From: Nautilus pompilius
Lineage: Eukaryota > Mollusca > Cephalopoda > Nautilida > Nautilidae
DNA: 64,000 nt
Reading direction: 5' to 3'
Assembly (NCBI GenBank): GCA_018389105.1
Contig: JACATO010000162.1
Coordinates: 1-64,000 of the forward strand
Shown: one piece after another, positions 34,698 through 47,400 of the stretch
Numbering within the stretch: position 1 is the first letter of the stretch
Layout: the number at the start of each line of letters is the position of its first letter
Made by a program: the position numbers and the translations under genes
The notes under the pieces: generated by a model
Databases searched by the model: none
What the model saw: only the letters and a program-made list of their open reading frames with translations
Told to the model about the DNA's origin: nothing

Positions 34698-37600
34698 TCG
34701 CATTTAAAAGTTAGCAAAATATGTATCAAAATTCTACAAGCATTTTTTTTTTTTTAAAAAATTGTTCTAAGAAATCAGTTACCCAGCTGTGATTAACTGT
34801 TGGCAAGCTTTGGTATCGTCACTGCGTTAATATACGGATAGTTTTAATATTAGGGCCAGGCTAACGATAATAGATTTTTATGTGTGGCGCGAAGAGAGTC
34901 GGTACATCAATCGGAAATTGCATCTGGTCTGAATTATCCTTAGCAGGCGATCAGTTGGCCAACTTCCGTGGAATTCTGCCCCCCCCCCATGGCAAGTGCG
35001 TCGTCTTCTAAAAGGTTGCTTCGGCGAAAGCCAGATCGTTACTAAGTTAAGCCTGCATGTCACCAGCCTTGTCGCGGGGTGTGTGGGGTGGGCGGTTCGA
35101 CGACGATGACCGGGGACCGGCAGCATTCGATGTTTGCCTTCCTAAATGAGCAATCGACCGTCCAGTCTCGTGCAGGTGTCGTTCTGTCCGAGACTCGGAG
35201 AAGTATCGCGACGTAGCGGACGGTGCTTGGAGGTGTTCACAATGGAAATGGGGGGAAGAGATGTACTCGTAAAAGTAATGGTTCCTACATCCGACATATT
35301 TTTTTACCACCAGCCATTTCAGAAGGGTATAAATTTAGCATTTTACAAGGGAGGAACGTAAAGGAAAGTTGGTACGACAGTCCATTAACATTTCGGTCGT
35401 CGGCATGCACGCTTTACACGTGCAAGAACACAGAATAGTGTATCTGTCGGGTAAAAGGTGATAACGATCCTGTGCCGGCGCCGAGGAAGTCGTTCTTGTG
35501 AACGCAATTTGACGAAAAGCGACATCCTATCGACAATAAATTCCTCCAGCGAGCCACCCTGATCGGAATAAGGAGAGCAGATCGTTGGTGTGGGTAGATC
35601 AGCCGAGACAAACGGTCGAATAAGCTTACAAACTGTTCAGAAGATGGAGAGAATGCACGCAATACCTAATGACACGACTCTCGGGGAGTTCTCTGGGCTT
35701 CTCCATAACACAGTGGTGCGCGATGAACGGTAGGCTTCGGGTAGGATGGTCTTGGTGGGTCGCGGGCTTAGGGTTCTTGCCGAACGACGCCACCCGACAC
35801 TGTAACTAGCCGTTTTATACGGGACAAACGGCACAACAGTTGTGTGACCTCCCCGGAATCGAGAGCTCTCTGGATTTAGAAACAAGAAGAACTGACGCCG
35901 TTGCTTATCTGTCAGCTACGTCACTGAACCTACTGATACCACGTTTCTGTATCCTGTATCATCTCTCTACACAATCTTATACCATTACCAACAAAGTCTA
36001 CGCAGATAACTTTCTTTTGATTTTAATTTAACAAAAATACACAAGCACACACACAAAACAACACCCAACATAAACGTTAAACGCTACAGTGGAGGATTTT
36101 TTTCCCCATCCCAGTGGGGGAAAAAAATAAAAATACATATATATATATATAAAGGGAGATAACTCAGTTGATATCTTTATCTAAAATGAACACGGAGGGG
36201 GGGATTTACCTTTCCTTTTCCTATGACGGTTTTATTCTGTTGAACTTGTCCCTGTTGTTGGATGATAAGAACCTTTTGTAGATTACTGAGAGAGTCAGCT
36301 TATAGAGCGTTTAGCTAATTATTTTTTTTAAAATTATTATTATTACTTTTAATTTCATTTAAGATTTTCCAGAATTATTTAAATTAAAATTTTTTATTTT
36401 TTTACAATTTGAATGTATTAGTTTCAGTTGCTGAGATCCATCGTCGCTCGATGCTGACTTCTTCCTTTCACGGAGGTCTCTTTCAAAAAAAAAAACAAAA
36501 TTTAAAAAAAAAACAACAACAAAAGAGAGAGAGAGAGAAAAAAATGTCTGATATTTTTGGGGAGTTTCTCGTGTCTCTAATTGAGATAGCGTATCAACCA
36601 GCGCGGGGTGAAAACGGGAGACGACGCCAGTTCACGGGGATCCTACGTCAGAAATGCCGCCTTTGTTTCCCGATCTGTCAGCGGGCGGGCGGAAGCTGAG
36701 GAGAGGTCCACCGGTTCCTGATAATCACGACAAGAGGTTTTGTTTAACGGGAGACCCGGCGTACAGCGCGAGATAACCCGCAGTCCGCGTCCCCTTTCGA
36801 CGGTTGAGGGGGGGGGGGAGAAGGAGGGGCTTAGGTGTTAGTGCAGAAACAGGATCGGCCTTCACCCGCCGCCCCTGTCGACTCGATGCCCGTACCCCAC
36901 GTTGTGTTACTCATCGTCTCTGATAACCGATCCCCCCCTACCAACACCAACACCCGATCGATGGGAGGGCTGGATGAGGGGAGAGCGATCGCTCTAAAAC
37001 AGCTGCGAACAAATAAAAAAGAAGAGGGGGCAAGGGAAATAACAAATTACTTGTGTAGAGTTGTGGTCGATTTCTTCGTGAATCAGATAGCCCCAGGCCC
37101 CACTCCGTCTTACTTAGAAAGCACCGCTGAGGCGGATGTGAAGCGATTTAGTTCTAGGCTTCACTATTACAATGCGGCGTATTTCTAAAAGTCATCAGAA
37201 AATACATAGAAACAACCGTTGATTAGGCTCGCAGGGCTGTCGCGGAGAGAACCGCACACATGAAGACTCTCTAATTCCTGAGTTTTGGCTTAACTGCACC
37301 GCGAAGATCGTTCCCCTTTTCTGCTTTAAAGGCAAATCGCCATAAAAAAAAATTTTTTTTTTAAATTAGCAACATTTATGCGCGTCGGTGAATTTTGGCT
37401 GTCGGGCCAAACGGAGAAGGAAGGGCAACTTCATGGAATTGCTGCGAAGAGACAGACAATACAAGGAGTGAATAAAGAAAATGCACGGGTGTATTTATCA
37501 AACACGCGAAATGTGCGTAAGTGTGGCACTGTAGCTCTCCTGCGTCCAGAAGACCACAAACAACCTGGTGTGGCGTCACGGTTGTGCAGTCTGGCGAGTG

Positions 37601-38199
37601 GCGTTTGAATGTGCGTTATAGTTGTGCAAAACGATGTGCCGGTGTGTTTCGTTCTTCCCTCTTTGTGGTATGGGTAAGAGACTAGTTAATTAATTGTTTC
37701 TTATATAGTAATTTACGATTGGTAACCTTGTATTTCTTAAAACTGCATAAATCTCGATTTTTTTCTGTAGGCATTAAAATAGAATGTTATTGTCCTGGCA
37801 GGAAAGCAAAATTAACCCATTTAATACACTGTACTTATCCTGCGTGAAAGAGGATATTATCTGGCATCGTTTAACTTTTGCTTTTCCAAACAGAATTGCT
37901 TAAATCTTTTTATTATTTGAGTTCTCGGTAGAAAGGTAAGCCACATAATAATCATTCTGCTATCCAGTTAACTGAAAAAAAACGAAAAAAATAACAAATA
38001 ATTCATAGTTCAAGTGCAATTTAAAAAAAAATTATTTTTTTTTGTGTGTTGCACATCCAGAAAATAACTAAGTCATATTCAAAACAATTTTGTTTTTCCC
38101 GATTATGTCCACTTGTAAAAAAATGACGTATTTTCTTCTAGGGTTAATTCTGCTTTTTTAAAAAAGTTGTATTGCAATCAGTCGGTTTGGACCCCGCGC

Positions 38200-38480
38200 T
38201 TTAGCTTAGGAGGCTGTGTAGCTCGAAGTAGCTACATTAGCATCTTCACTTATCCCAGAGCCCATAGGGTACATCGAGAGGTTGTGTCTAGGGCATTTTA
38301 CAACTTGGCGGAGCCCATTCCTCCCCAGGTTGAGAGTCAGGGTGAATGTCAGCATCCAGAGGAGGAGTATACAGCTGGTTGGATTCTCACCAGCAGCCCG
38401 TACCCCCGACCCCACCGGGGAATCGAACCCGCGACATAAGGATTGACGAGCGAACTCGCTACCCATTGCACGAAGGATGC
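38200..38480 (-). mobile_element. tRNA-derived SINE-like element
   Basis: On the minus strand a tRNA-like head has a box A-like GTGCAATGGGTAGCG (38457-38471) and a consensus B box, GGGTTCGATTCCC (38418-38430). The spacing is that of a polymerase III promoter. A tRNA-unrelated body extends towards 38200. Its ends are not sharply defined. Confidence 0.65.
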
Positions 38481-40037
38481 CATCCACGCTAGCATCGTTT
38501 ATCTAAATAAAACATTGGCGAACTCGGGAGAAGGCAGATTTCGTTGTAATTCGAAACTGATCGCCCTAAAGTTAAGGATATCTGTCAGTGATTTTATCGT
38601 AAGGCGCTGCGTAGCCAGGCTGGGTGAAGAGAGAGAGAGGAGGGGGCACGTGACAGCACTCGTTACCACCGGCCACGAGACCAGCAAGTTCCGAGTTACA
38701 GGGTTCCCTTTTAGAAGGTAATACAGGTCGTTTCCGATCTTCCGTGAGCCTTACGCTAAATTCGTGCGGGGTTTCCGAGTTTCCGCAAACCTATCGAGAC
38801 CAGCCACCGAAACTGAGCGGAACTGTTCGCGGTTTTCGCTGCCCAGATGGAGCATCTGGTGAGCGATGCGACGTCCATCAGCTCCCTCCCGCTCAGGCCC
38901 CTCGGCTGAGTCGACACCCCGATCGCAGTTAACCATCATCATTCCACATCGGTTTTCAGACTTACCCCTCTGCGAGAGTTCTCTTTAATGAACCGTTTCC
39001 GCTCTTCAGACTTCTCGGTTTACTGTTCGCCTCGAAACGATCCGAATTCCGCCTGCCAACTTCGAGCCCCTCCCTCCCCTCAAAGCGGAAGTCTTCTTCT
39101 TTCCGTTTTTTTTGCCAATCTGTTAAAAATGAAAACAACATGGCTCTGGAATCTGGTTTCAGGGGGGGAACATCTGGTCCCCGAGTCCCGCTCCACCCGA
39201 ATGTTGGTGTCTCTCGCTGCTGCCGTGGGCGAGTCTCTCCCCCACCCACCCACGAACATCTTACCGCGAGAGTTTAGGCGCGGAGTGCTTCCTCTCTTGA
39301 AGCAAGAGAGAGGAGGGGGGTGTGGGTGGGAGCTGACGAGAATCGAACCCGAAATTTAAAAAAAAAAAAAAAACACTTTTTCTTAGCTGTTGGTGGGAGG
39401 GGCGGAAAGTCAAGGTCACCAGTTCATTTTGACATCGCCAACATTTATCCACCTCCAGACGAATTCTCACCTTGGTCCCGTCCGTGTGACAGTCTACTGG
39501 AGGCAGCCGGGTGCTGCCAACCGTGCCGCACAGATCGCTTTTCGGCAGAATCCAGCTCCCGCGATCTGTCCCGCACCGCCGTGTCGGAGCTCAGCGGGAT
39601 GGCGGCGGCCAGAAGACTCGGACCAAACGACCAATTTAGAAACGGAAAACAAAACGGGTATTTTCGATATCTCGGGTTTTTTTTTTTTTTTTTAAATTTC
39701 GTTGTACAATTTACGACACGCCGCAAATTAGACTACCGGTGTCCTCGTGGCCCCGATCCACTTGTGACGTCACGGTCACGTCGTTGGTTTCTCGGTTTAT
39801 ACCCAAAATATACGCTGTTTCAAACGCTTTGGCTTCTCTGGTGGAACCGGCTGTCATGGCTGCGGTGAAGTTTTTAAAGAGATTAAAAGAACTTTAAACG
39901 TCAAGATCAAATATAACACCGTGGTTTCTTAAGGGTGCTTTTGAATGCCCATCAGTCTTGTTGATGAATCCAAATTATTCGAAATTTCTAGTGTTAATGG
40001 GTCTTTTCAGATTTATACAAAGACGACAGTTTTGAAT

Positions 40038-40039
40038 AA

Positions 40040-40102
<63 letters not shown>
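40038..40102 (+). repeat. (AAT)n microsatellite
   Basis: About 21 AAT units followed by a poly-A run. Confidence 0.95.
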
Positions 40103-40103
<1 letters not shown>

Positions 40104-40737
40104 TAATAAAAAAAAAAAAAAAAAAACCAAAACATATTAAAGTTTAATTCTGAAAAGAAAGCGGAAAGAAAATCTTTAATAAAATATGAACAAGTCTGTT
40201 TTAAAGATGCTTTCATATGCAAGTTAATTCAGCTAAGAAATATGAGGTAAAAAATCATCTTTGCTTTGTCTTTAATCACCAGTAAGAACGAGATAATCGT
40301 CTTTGCGTGGTATTTAGATATTTACTATCTTTCATGTGTAATCTTTAAAAGATTATCCTTTCGTGAGTAATTAACGATACAGCTAAACATCGATTTTCGT
40401 CTTTTGCTGGATGGAACTCCTCTGGCGGCAGGACTCGCGCGCTTTAAGTTCCAAATTTGCTTAACGAAAGCAACAGCCGATAGATGTCGCCACTGCAGAT
40501 GCCATGTTTTAGTCAGGGACTATAGACAAATGCGTAGCCTCGTTGATGGGGGTCTCAGGTCGCTATTTGTCGTCGTCGTCGTTTTGAGTGCAAAGAAGGT
40601 TCGACTACAAACACACGAGGAACGCCGGTTTGGAGCACTGCATCCCGGGGGAGGGAAGGGAGGGGTCCTCTTCAACTTACAAGAACAATCAAAACAACAA
40701 CAACAAAAAAAAAACGTACATAGGTGGCGCAGTTACT

Positions 40738-40914
40738 TCACTGCTTCTGCTTCTCCAGCTCCTGGTCTCTTTCCTGTCTCGCTTCGTTAAGCCCCTGCTC
40801 GAGAATCATGTTGACCACGAGAAGCGCCTGCTGCCACGCTTCCTTCGTCAGCTGCGTGAACCGGCTGGAGCCCAATCGCTCTTCCAGGAAGGTCACGAAG
40901 GTCACCGCCAGGGC
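40738..40914 (-). CDS. Globin B exon 3 (C-terminal)
   Basis: 58 residues after acceptor gttgtcag (40922-40915). It contains FLEERLGS and LTKEAW typical of globin helices G-H, followed by a Gln/Glu/Lys-rich tail and stop TGA at 40740-40738. Intron 2 is 1133 bp. Confidence 0.92.
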   Translation of the reverse strand, partial: ALAVTFVTFLEERLGSSRFTQLTKEAWQQALLVVNMILEQGLNEARQERDQELEKQKQ

Positions 40915-43543
40915 CTGACAACGGCAAAGAAGAACACGTACACTATTGCGATAATGGCGGCCGAGCATTGCACGCTGGGGAGTCGGGCGGAAACTTTTCA
41001 AGAAAAGGAAAGAGGAAGAAAACCAACGGGATCTTTTAAGGTGGAGGTCGGTGATAATGCGAGGTCTATTTCGGCTGTTTGGTCTTGGCAACCGGTCGCG
41101 AAATCTAAGCTGAGACGACGGAGAGGGGTGCATAAACCAAAGTTCGCCGCAACCCCGTCGTCTACTTTTTTCCTTCTCTTTCAAGCGAGAGAATTATCGG
41201 TTTGGAAATAAACCTGTTTATTTATCTAATTTAATTAATAATCTATTAGTTCAGCCGCCAACTTAAGCAAGAAGATAACTCGTGTTTACAAAATAAACAA
41301 GCCTTGACCGTGGAAGCCACAGCCAATTTTAGAAACAAGGGAAATAACTACGAGCTTTTTTTTTTTTAAAAAAAATTAAAATTAATTAATTAAAACGTAA
41401 CGCCGATTTAACTCATTTTTCAAATAAATAAATGTAATTTGACCGCAAACGAAGTCATCGACATCACAAACAAGACAGAGCTTTGTTGTTGTTTTGTTTT
41501 TTTTAAAGAAAACAAAGTATCCGAATTTAAATGATATTGTGTTTAACCACTTAAAAACGAGAGACCGACAGACATCATTAGCTTATGAAATGAATACATG
41601 TATAAATAAAAGTTGTTAATTTGACGCCAACGGTGTTCAGAAATTTAAAAAGAGAAGACTCAAAATTTTGGAGTAAAAAATAAATTAAACTTTAGATTTT
41701 TATTTCATCTGTCTTTAATCTCTGAAATTATTGGCAGATGTTTTTTGGGGGGATAAACAAGGATGTTAGAGTCATCCCCTAATGGAAAAGTCTTTGCTTA
41801 TCGAATTGATATACTTTAGTAAATACCTTTGTATGTTTCGCAATAGCCTAAATATCACTGGATATTCATATAAACCAAAAAATGACATCTAAAGAACAAG
41901 TCAGCAGGCCTAAAGAGGCAATAAAGACAAAGTCTTGTCTAAAAAGCGATGTTTGCTTTATCATCACCAGAACATAAGGAAACGGTGACGTCACTAAGGT
42001 GGCCCTAGAGATAGCCGATGGACGTGCTACGAGGGTACGTTTACTACCTGAAACTGCTCGTGCCCGACTTTTCGTGGGAGGTGGTCTCGGCCGGTCTTTC
42101 TTAGCAGGTTCAGCAGAACGTCCGTGTCATCCAGGTTATCGACAATGGTTGTCAAAGCGTTCATCACCACCGTGCCGTGCGCGCGCAGCTTTGGCGTGTA
42201 GCGGATGTCCTCGAGCTTCTTCCCGCGGAATGTTTCAAAAAAATCTTTGTACTGAGGGTAGAGCGTGAAAAACCTGGTGGAAGAAAAGGGAAGAAAATTT
42301 TTAAAAATGGCCGTCAACGAGATCAGCTGCATGACGGGAACAACCCTCGTTTTCAAGGTAAATACATAGCGGCAAATTGACCGACATTGATCTCCATTTT
42401 AAAATAAGATCAAAGACAGACAAACCAAAAATAAATGATAAAATGTTCACCTTTTTGTTTTGTTTTTTTTTCTTTTACTTTTGCAAATTTAGTTTAATTA
42501 CGAATTTATTTATTTTGGAAACAAACGATGGTTTCTCTCGACATTGCTATGCGGTTGAATTTAAGCTAAGCAGTGTTCCAGTAACATATTACCATCTGAT
42601 GACGCCCAGGTAAATTACATCGGGTAAAATGGGTTTTGCTTACTGTAACCGTCAAAACGAGTCTATGGAAAGTCGTGTACGGATGAAGCTGTTATCCACC
42701 TTTCTTTGCTTGCTCCAGCATTCGAGAAAAGTCGTCGCAATAATATGTCCGCTACTGGTTAACGGGGACAGTATTCACCAGCACGGATATTGTATCGATA
42801 AGCCGGAGACATGTGAAACGGCTTCTTTGCCTTCTCGCAGGGCGCTGATCTGTCCAAGCGACTGTCATGTCACGTATATGTATTAAACCGTCTATACTGG
42901 CCTCAGAGAAACTGTATACATGTGACTGCCTTTTAACGTGAAAATGCTTCCGCGACTGAGGTGATGTATATACTACTAATCACCGTGGTGAAGCTCTGAT
43001 CATTCGCGTAAGCTCGACGCTGGAACTGCATCCGCCAAAACAAAGGGACCAACTAAAAAATTTATTTAAAAAAAAAAGAGAGAGAGAGAGAAGAACTCAG
43101 TTGCAGTTTCTTATCGTATGACTGGGTGCACCTAGATATAGGTAGCTCCATACTGGCTTTGAGATGCACAAACGTTTTCGATTATTTAAGGCTCCATCAC
43201 CTATAGGTTGCATGTCCCCCTCTCATTCACCGAATGTGCTGTAGACAACCCAGTTTAAGTGGCTCGCTTTGATCTATTTTCGGTCGCTGTCGCTCTGAAA
43301 GGGTTAACAGAGTAAGCCCGGAGATACTGCACCCCGCATTTGTAATAATAACGCATACGTGTATGTATGTTGTCCATTCACTGCGAGTTAACCGTGTTCA
43401 CCTACCGCAGAGTCACTTTATCGGTCGAGGCCTCCTTAAGTACACTCGCAAAATATTTTCCTTCGCTGCACTGATGATTTCCCGCTGCCGAGGTTCGTGC
43501 TGTCCCCGTTATGTTTTTACAGTGACCCGGCCCGGCATCCAGT

Positions 43544-43578
<35 letters not shown>

Positions 43579-43728
43579 GCCGTAAGTGATAACGTTTAGG
43601 AGGAATGTTAGAAGCCGATCTACCGCAAAAGCAGAAAACTTTCAAAAGCAAACAAAAAAAAAACTATTCAAAGTCGCGATGACGGTTCCTTTGAGAAAAA
43701 AATAGAACTGGCGCTGAATCTGTCGGTT

Positions 43729-43796
<68 letters not shown>

Positions 43797-44397
43797 TGAT
43801 GATGATGATGATATGTCGTGCCGTTGTTGGGATACTGTTAAAGTACCGAAATGACTTCCTTCAAGTAGTTTGAGCATGCAGCCCGATGGAGAGGCGGAAC
43901 GAATCTGTACAATTCCACTCCCACTCTAGGTGTTTCAAACCCTCCTATCGTTTGTTTAATACTGGAAATACCGCCATCTAGGCGAGTTAATGCTGGCGCT
44001 TTTATTCTTTCTTTCTACACGCAATGAAATGACGTGAGAAGAACATAAAATGCACCTGTAAAACGTTCAGATGCAAGTAAAAAAAAATAAATTATCTAGA
44101 CCTTTGATTTGATTAATGGATTTTTTTTCCTAACTTGAAAAACTTTCTAAGCAGAGCGGACTTAGTGTTCGGTCCAGTTTACCGTACAGGAACAAATGAC
44201 GTCATTTCCGTGAGCCGACTGTTCTGGTAGTAAGTGATCCAGCCAGCGTAAGAGTAGGAAAGCATCTCGTAATCGGGTATCGTTCACCACAGCAAGTTAC
44301 AGCATCTAAAAATCATTTAAAATATAAATAAATAAGGATCAAGTCACAGAAACAGCGCTGAGAACAAGCTCCAAAACCAGTTGTAACGAGCGGCGAA

Positions 44398-44437
<40 letters not shown>

Positions 44438-47400
44438 CTTTCTCTCTTGTTCTGTACTGACATCATCTATATCTGTGTGCTGACGTCACACCTCTTCTCT
44501 TTACTGACGTTGTATCTCTCTATCTACTGACATCATCTATATCTGTGTGCTGACGTCATATCTCTCCATTTTCTCTCTTGCTCTGTACTGACGTCATCTA
44601 TATCTGTGTGCTGACGTCACACCTCTCTCTTTACTGACGTCGTATCTCTCTACGTACTGACATCATCTATATCTGTGTGCTGACGTCATATCTCTCCATT
44701 TTCTCTCTTGCTCTGTACTGACGTCATCTATATCTGTGTGTTGACGTCACACCTCTCTCTTTACTGACATCATCTATATCTGTGTGCTGACGTCACATCC
44801 CTCTCTTTACTGACGTCGTATCTCTCTATGTACTGACATCATCTATCTCTGTGTACTGAAGTCCCATATATATATCTTACTCTCTCTCCATCCCTTGCTT
44901 TAATGGTTCCTGTTATTATCATAACAAAGCTTAAAACAATCAATGGGCGATTATTCATACCATCTTTATGCGTCATTTCACTGGTCTCCACAATGCTAAT
45001 CAGGTCCAGTCCGCTTTGCCGGGTAAACACAATTGCTACCTTACTTCCAGTTCTTCTCGTTGACAAATAGGAGAGAGAGAGAGGGAGAGAGAGAGAGAGC
45101 AGAGCCGTTCGTCCCCTGTGCACTAACACGAGTGGAGCAGCAGCCGTCCATGAACCCCGACTGTATGGTAATCGTTTTATTGGCTCGATCAGAGCAACGA
45201 AACAAAAACCGCAGGTGTTTCCATAAACCAATTCTGCTCACGAATCCCGCTGTCCACGAGCGTTAAAACCCAATCCTTTCAGGATCTCTTCCAAAAAAGA
45301 AGAAGAAGAGAGAGAGAGACGAAAACAAGCATGTCGTCGGTAACGAGCGATGTCCCCCGGTTTTGTTTGATAACAACGTTTGAAGAAGGACCTCGGACAA
45401 ACCACGGAGAAAATCTGTCGGTCCGACATGTTCCGGATTAGTAACGTGATCCGCCCGCTCCTTCCCAGTCTTCTTCCTGTCAGCAGACCTGGCCAGCATC
45501 CAGCCGCTTCTGCCCGAGAGGATACCCACCATATATTATTATGGCACTCGAATTAACTACAAGAAAATATCCCGTTATAATTTTTTTTTGCGTCATCGAC
45601 CCGGCAATTAATTCTAAGAGCGAGAGTAACGGATGTATTAGCCTCACCGCCGATAGGACGCAGGCGAGCCAGCCTCGCCGGCATCTTCTAAGACTTCGGC
45701 TGGCTTTGGGAAGAACAGCGGAACGCGCCAACTGGCACCTTCCCCTCCCCCAACCCTAGCTCCACCTTTTCCCTCTTTTAGAGCGGGCGGATGGCTCGTC
45801 ACCGACGGATAAATGTCAGCGAGATGTGTTAAGGAAACAGCTCACCGAATTCTTCGTCTTGCCAAAGCAAATATCAGAGGCCCCGGGCGTGCCAACAGGC
45901 TGATCGCGAGCTGCTGTTCTTGCGTTCCTCCCTTTCACTAACCTTCAACTATCCGCCCCATCTCGGAGTCGCTCTTTTAAGAGTGGAGCCACATGGGAGC
46001 TTCCGCGAGGAATTCTGCTCTGTTGTTTTATATGCGGCGCGAAGACGTCGTGGCATTTCCCAAAATAAGCCCCGACGCCGTCAGACCGACCGATCACGGG
46101 CTGTTATCACAGATGCGCTGGGATACTGGGCTATGACGTCACTTCTTCTGTTGTCCCCCAACTCCCCAAACCAAAAATGGTGATTAGTCGTGGTGTAGAG
46201 ACCAGCGTCGGAGTGGGATCCGTCTTCTGACAAAGCTGCTCACCGTAATCTGTCTTGGTGTTTTCTTGTATAACGAAAACAGTAAAAAAAAAATTTTTTT
46301 AAAAGGAACGGTTTCCTCTGCTTCGTGTGCTGATTTCAGTATCGTTTGTTTCAGTATGGAAGCATGCTGCGGATTAGATATCCAATTAGATGTATGGACT
46401 TCAAGAATATCGGTTTTCATGCTTATGTAATCGCCCTTTCGCAGTGCTAGTATTTAGCGGGAACACTGTTATCCCTAATAACAGCTTTCGGATGTCCTGG
46501 TATAACCAGAACATGGCTTCCACGATATTCTGTAGATGCCGGGTTCCTTATATTTCTAGATTAATACCGCTTTCCCCGTGGGTTCCCTCCGGCTTCACTC
46601 GTTGCTTTACATTTCCCTCAGCCGTCCAGGTCTGAAGACTGTAGACCAATCCAGCACGTTTAACCCTCCCCCGACTCCCATCCTTGGCAGAAAAAGAAAA
46701 GGGAGAGAAAGGTTTTAGGATTGGCCTGTTGGAAAAGTACGATTTTATAACAGCAGTTTCCCTGCTTACGGCAATGGCATATGTTCGCGAGTGTTCTTTC
46801 ATGATCATTATTCTTTCTACCATTTCTAATTGACCACCTACTTTAAGGGCGATAGAACCCCCCCCCCAGAGCTAGGGCGCCACGTGCTTCCCAACTATTC
46901 TTCGCTCTGCCTTTAGAGATCCCGCGGTATATCGTGTGAAATCATAAGCTTGCCGTCACCTGCGATATCGCCTCACGCGACTCCAACGAGACGTGGTGAC
47001 ACCTCTCGGCGAATGCGCGAAACTCATTTCCCGAAAAATTATTCCTGCTTTGTGCGGCTCGTAAATCTGTTGCCGTGAGCAGCGCGTGGACAGTGTGAAT
47101 AATTTATTGCCTATGGGATGAATGAATGCTTCCGATTTAAAGCGCCGAAATGACGACACTGGGTGTGCCGTCCGAGATAGGGCCAAACAAGGGTCGCCTC
47201 GCAGCGGTAAGACAGACGGTGATGGAGTCGCTGCTTAACACAGACTGCGTGCGGTGCATTTGTTTGTTTTTTTTTTAAAATAACGCATCAAGTCAACAGC
47301 ACATGGGGCAGGCAAAGCAAGAGGGATGCCCATACCGGGAAGACACGGACTTGCTGGAGTCTGACGTCGGTTTCGTGCGCGCACAGTTTAATATTCAAAT

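Larger units (their letters stand above)
32327..40737. other. Intergenic DNA downstream of globin B
   Basis: About 8.4 kb without a supported gene. It contains microsatellites at 34.1 and 34.6 kb, a SINE-like element at 38.2-38.5 kb, a partial tRNA-like T-arm at about 39340-39353 and an AAT array at 40.0 kb. Confidence 0.5.
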
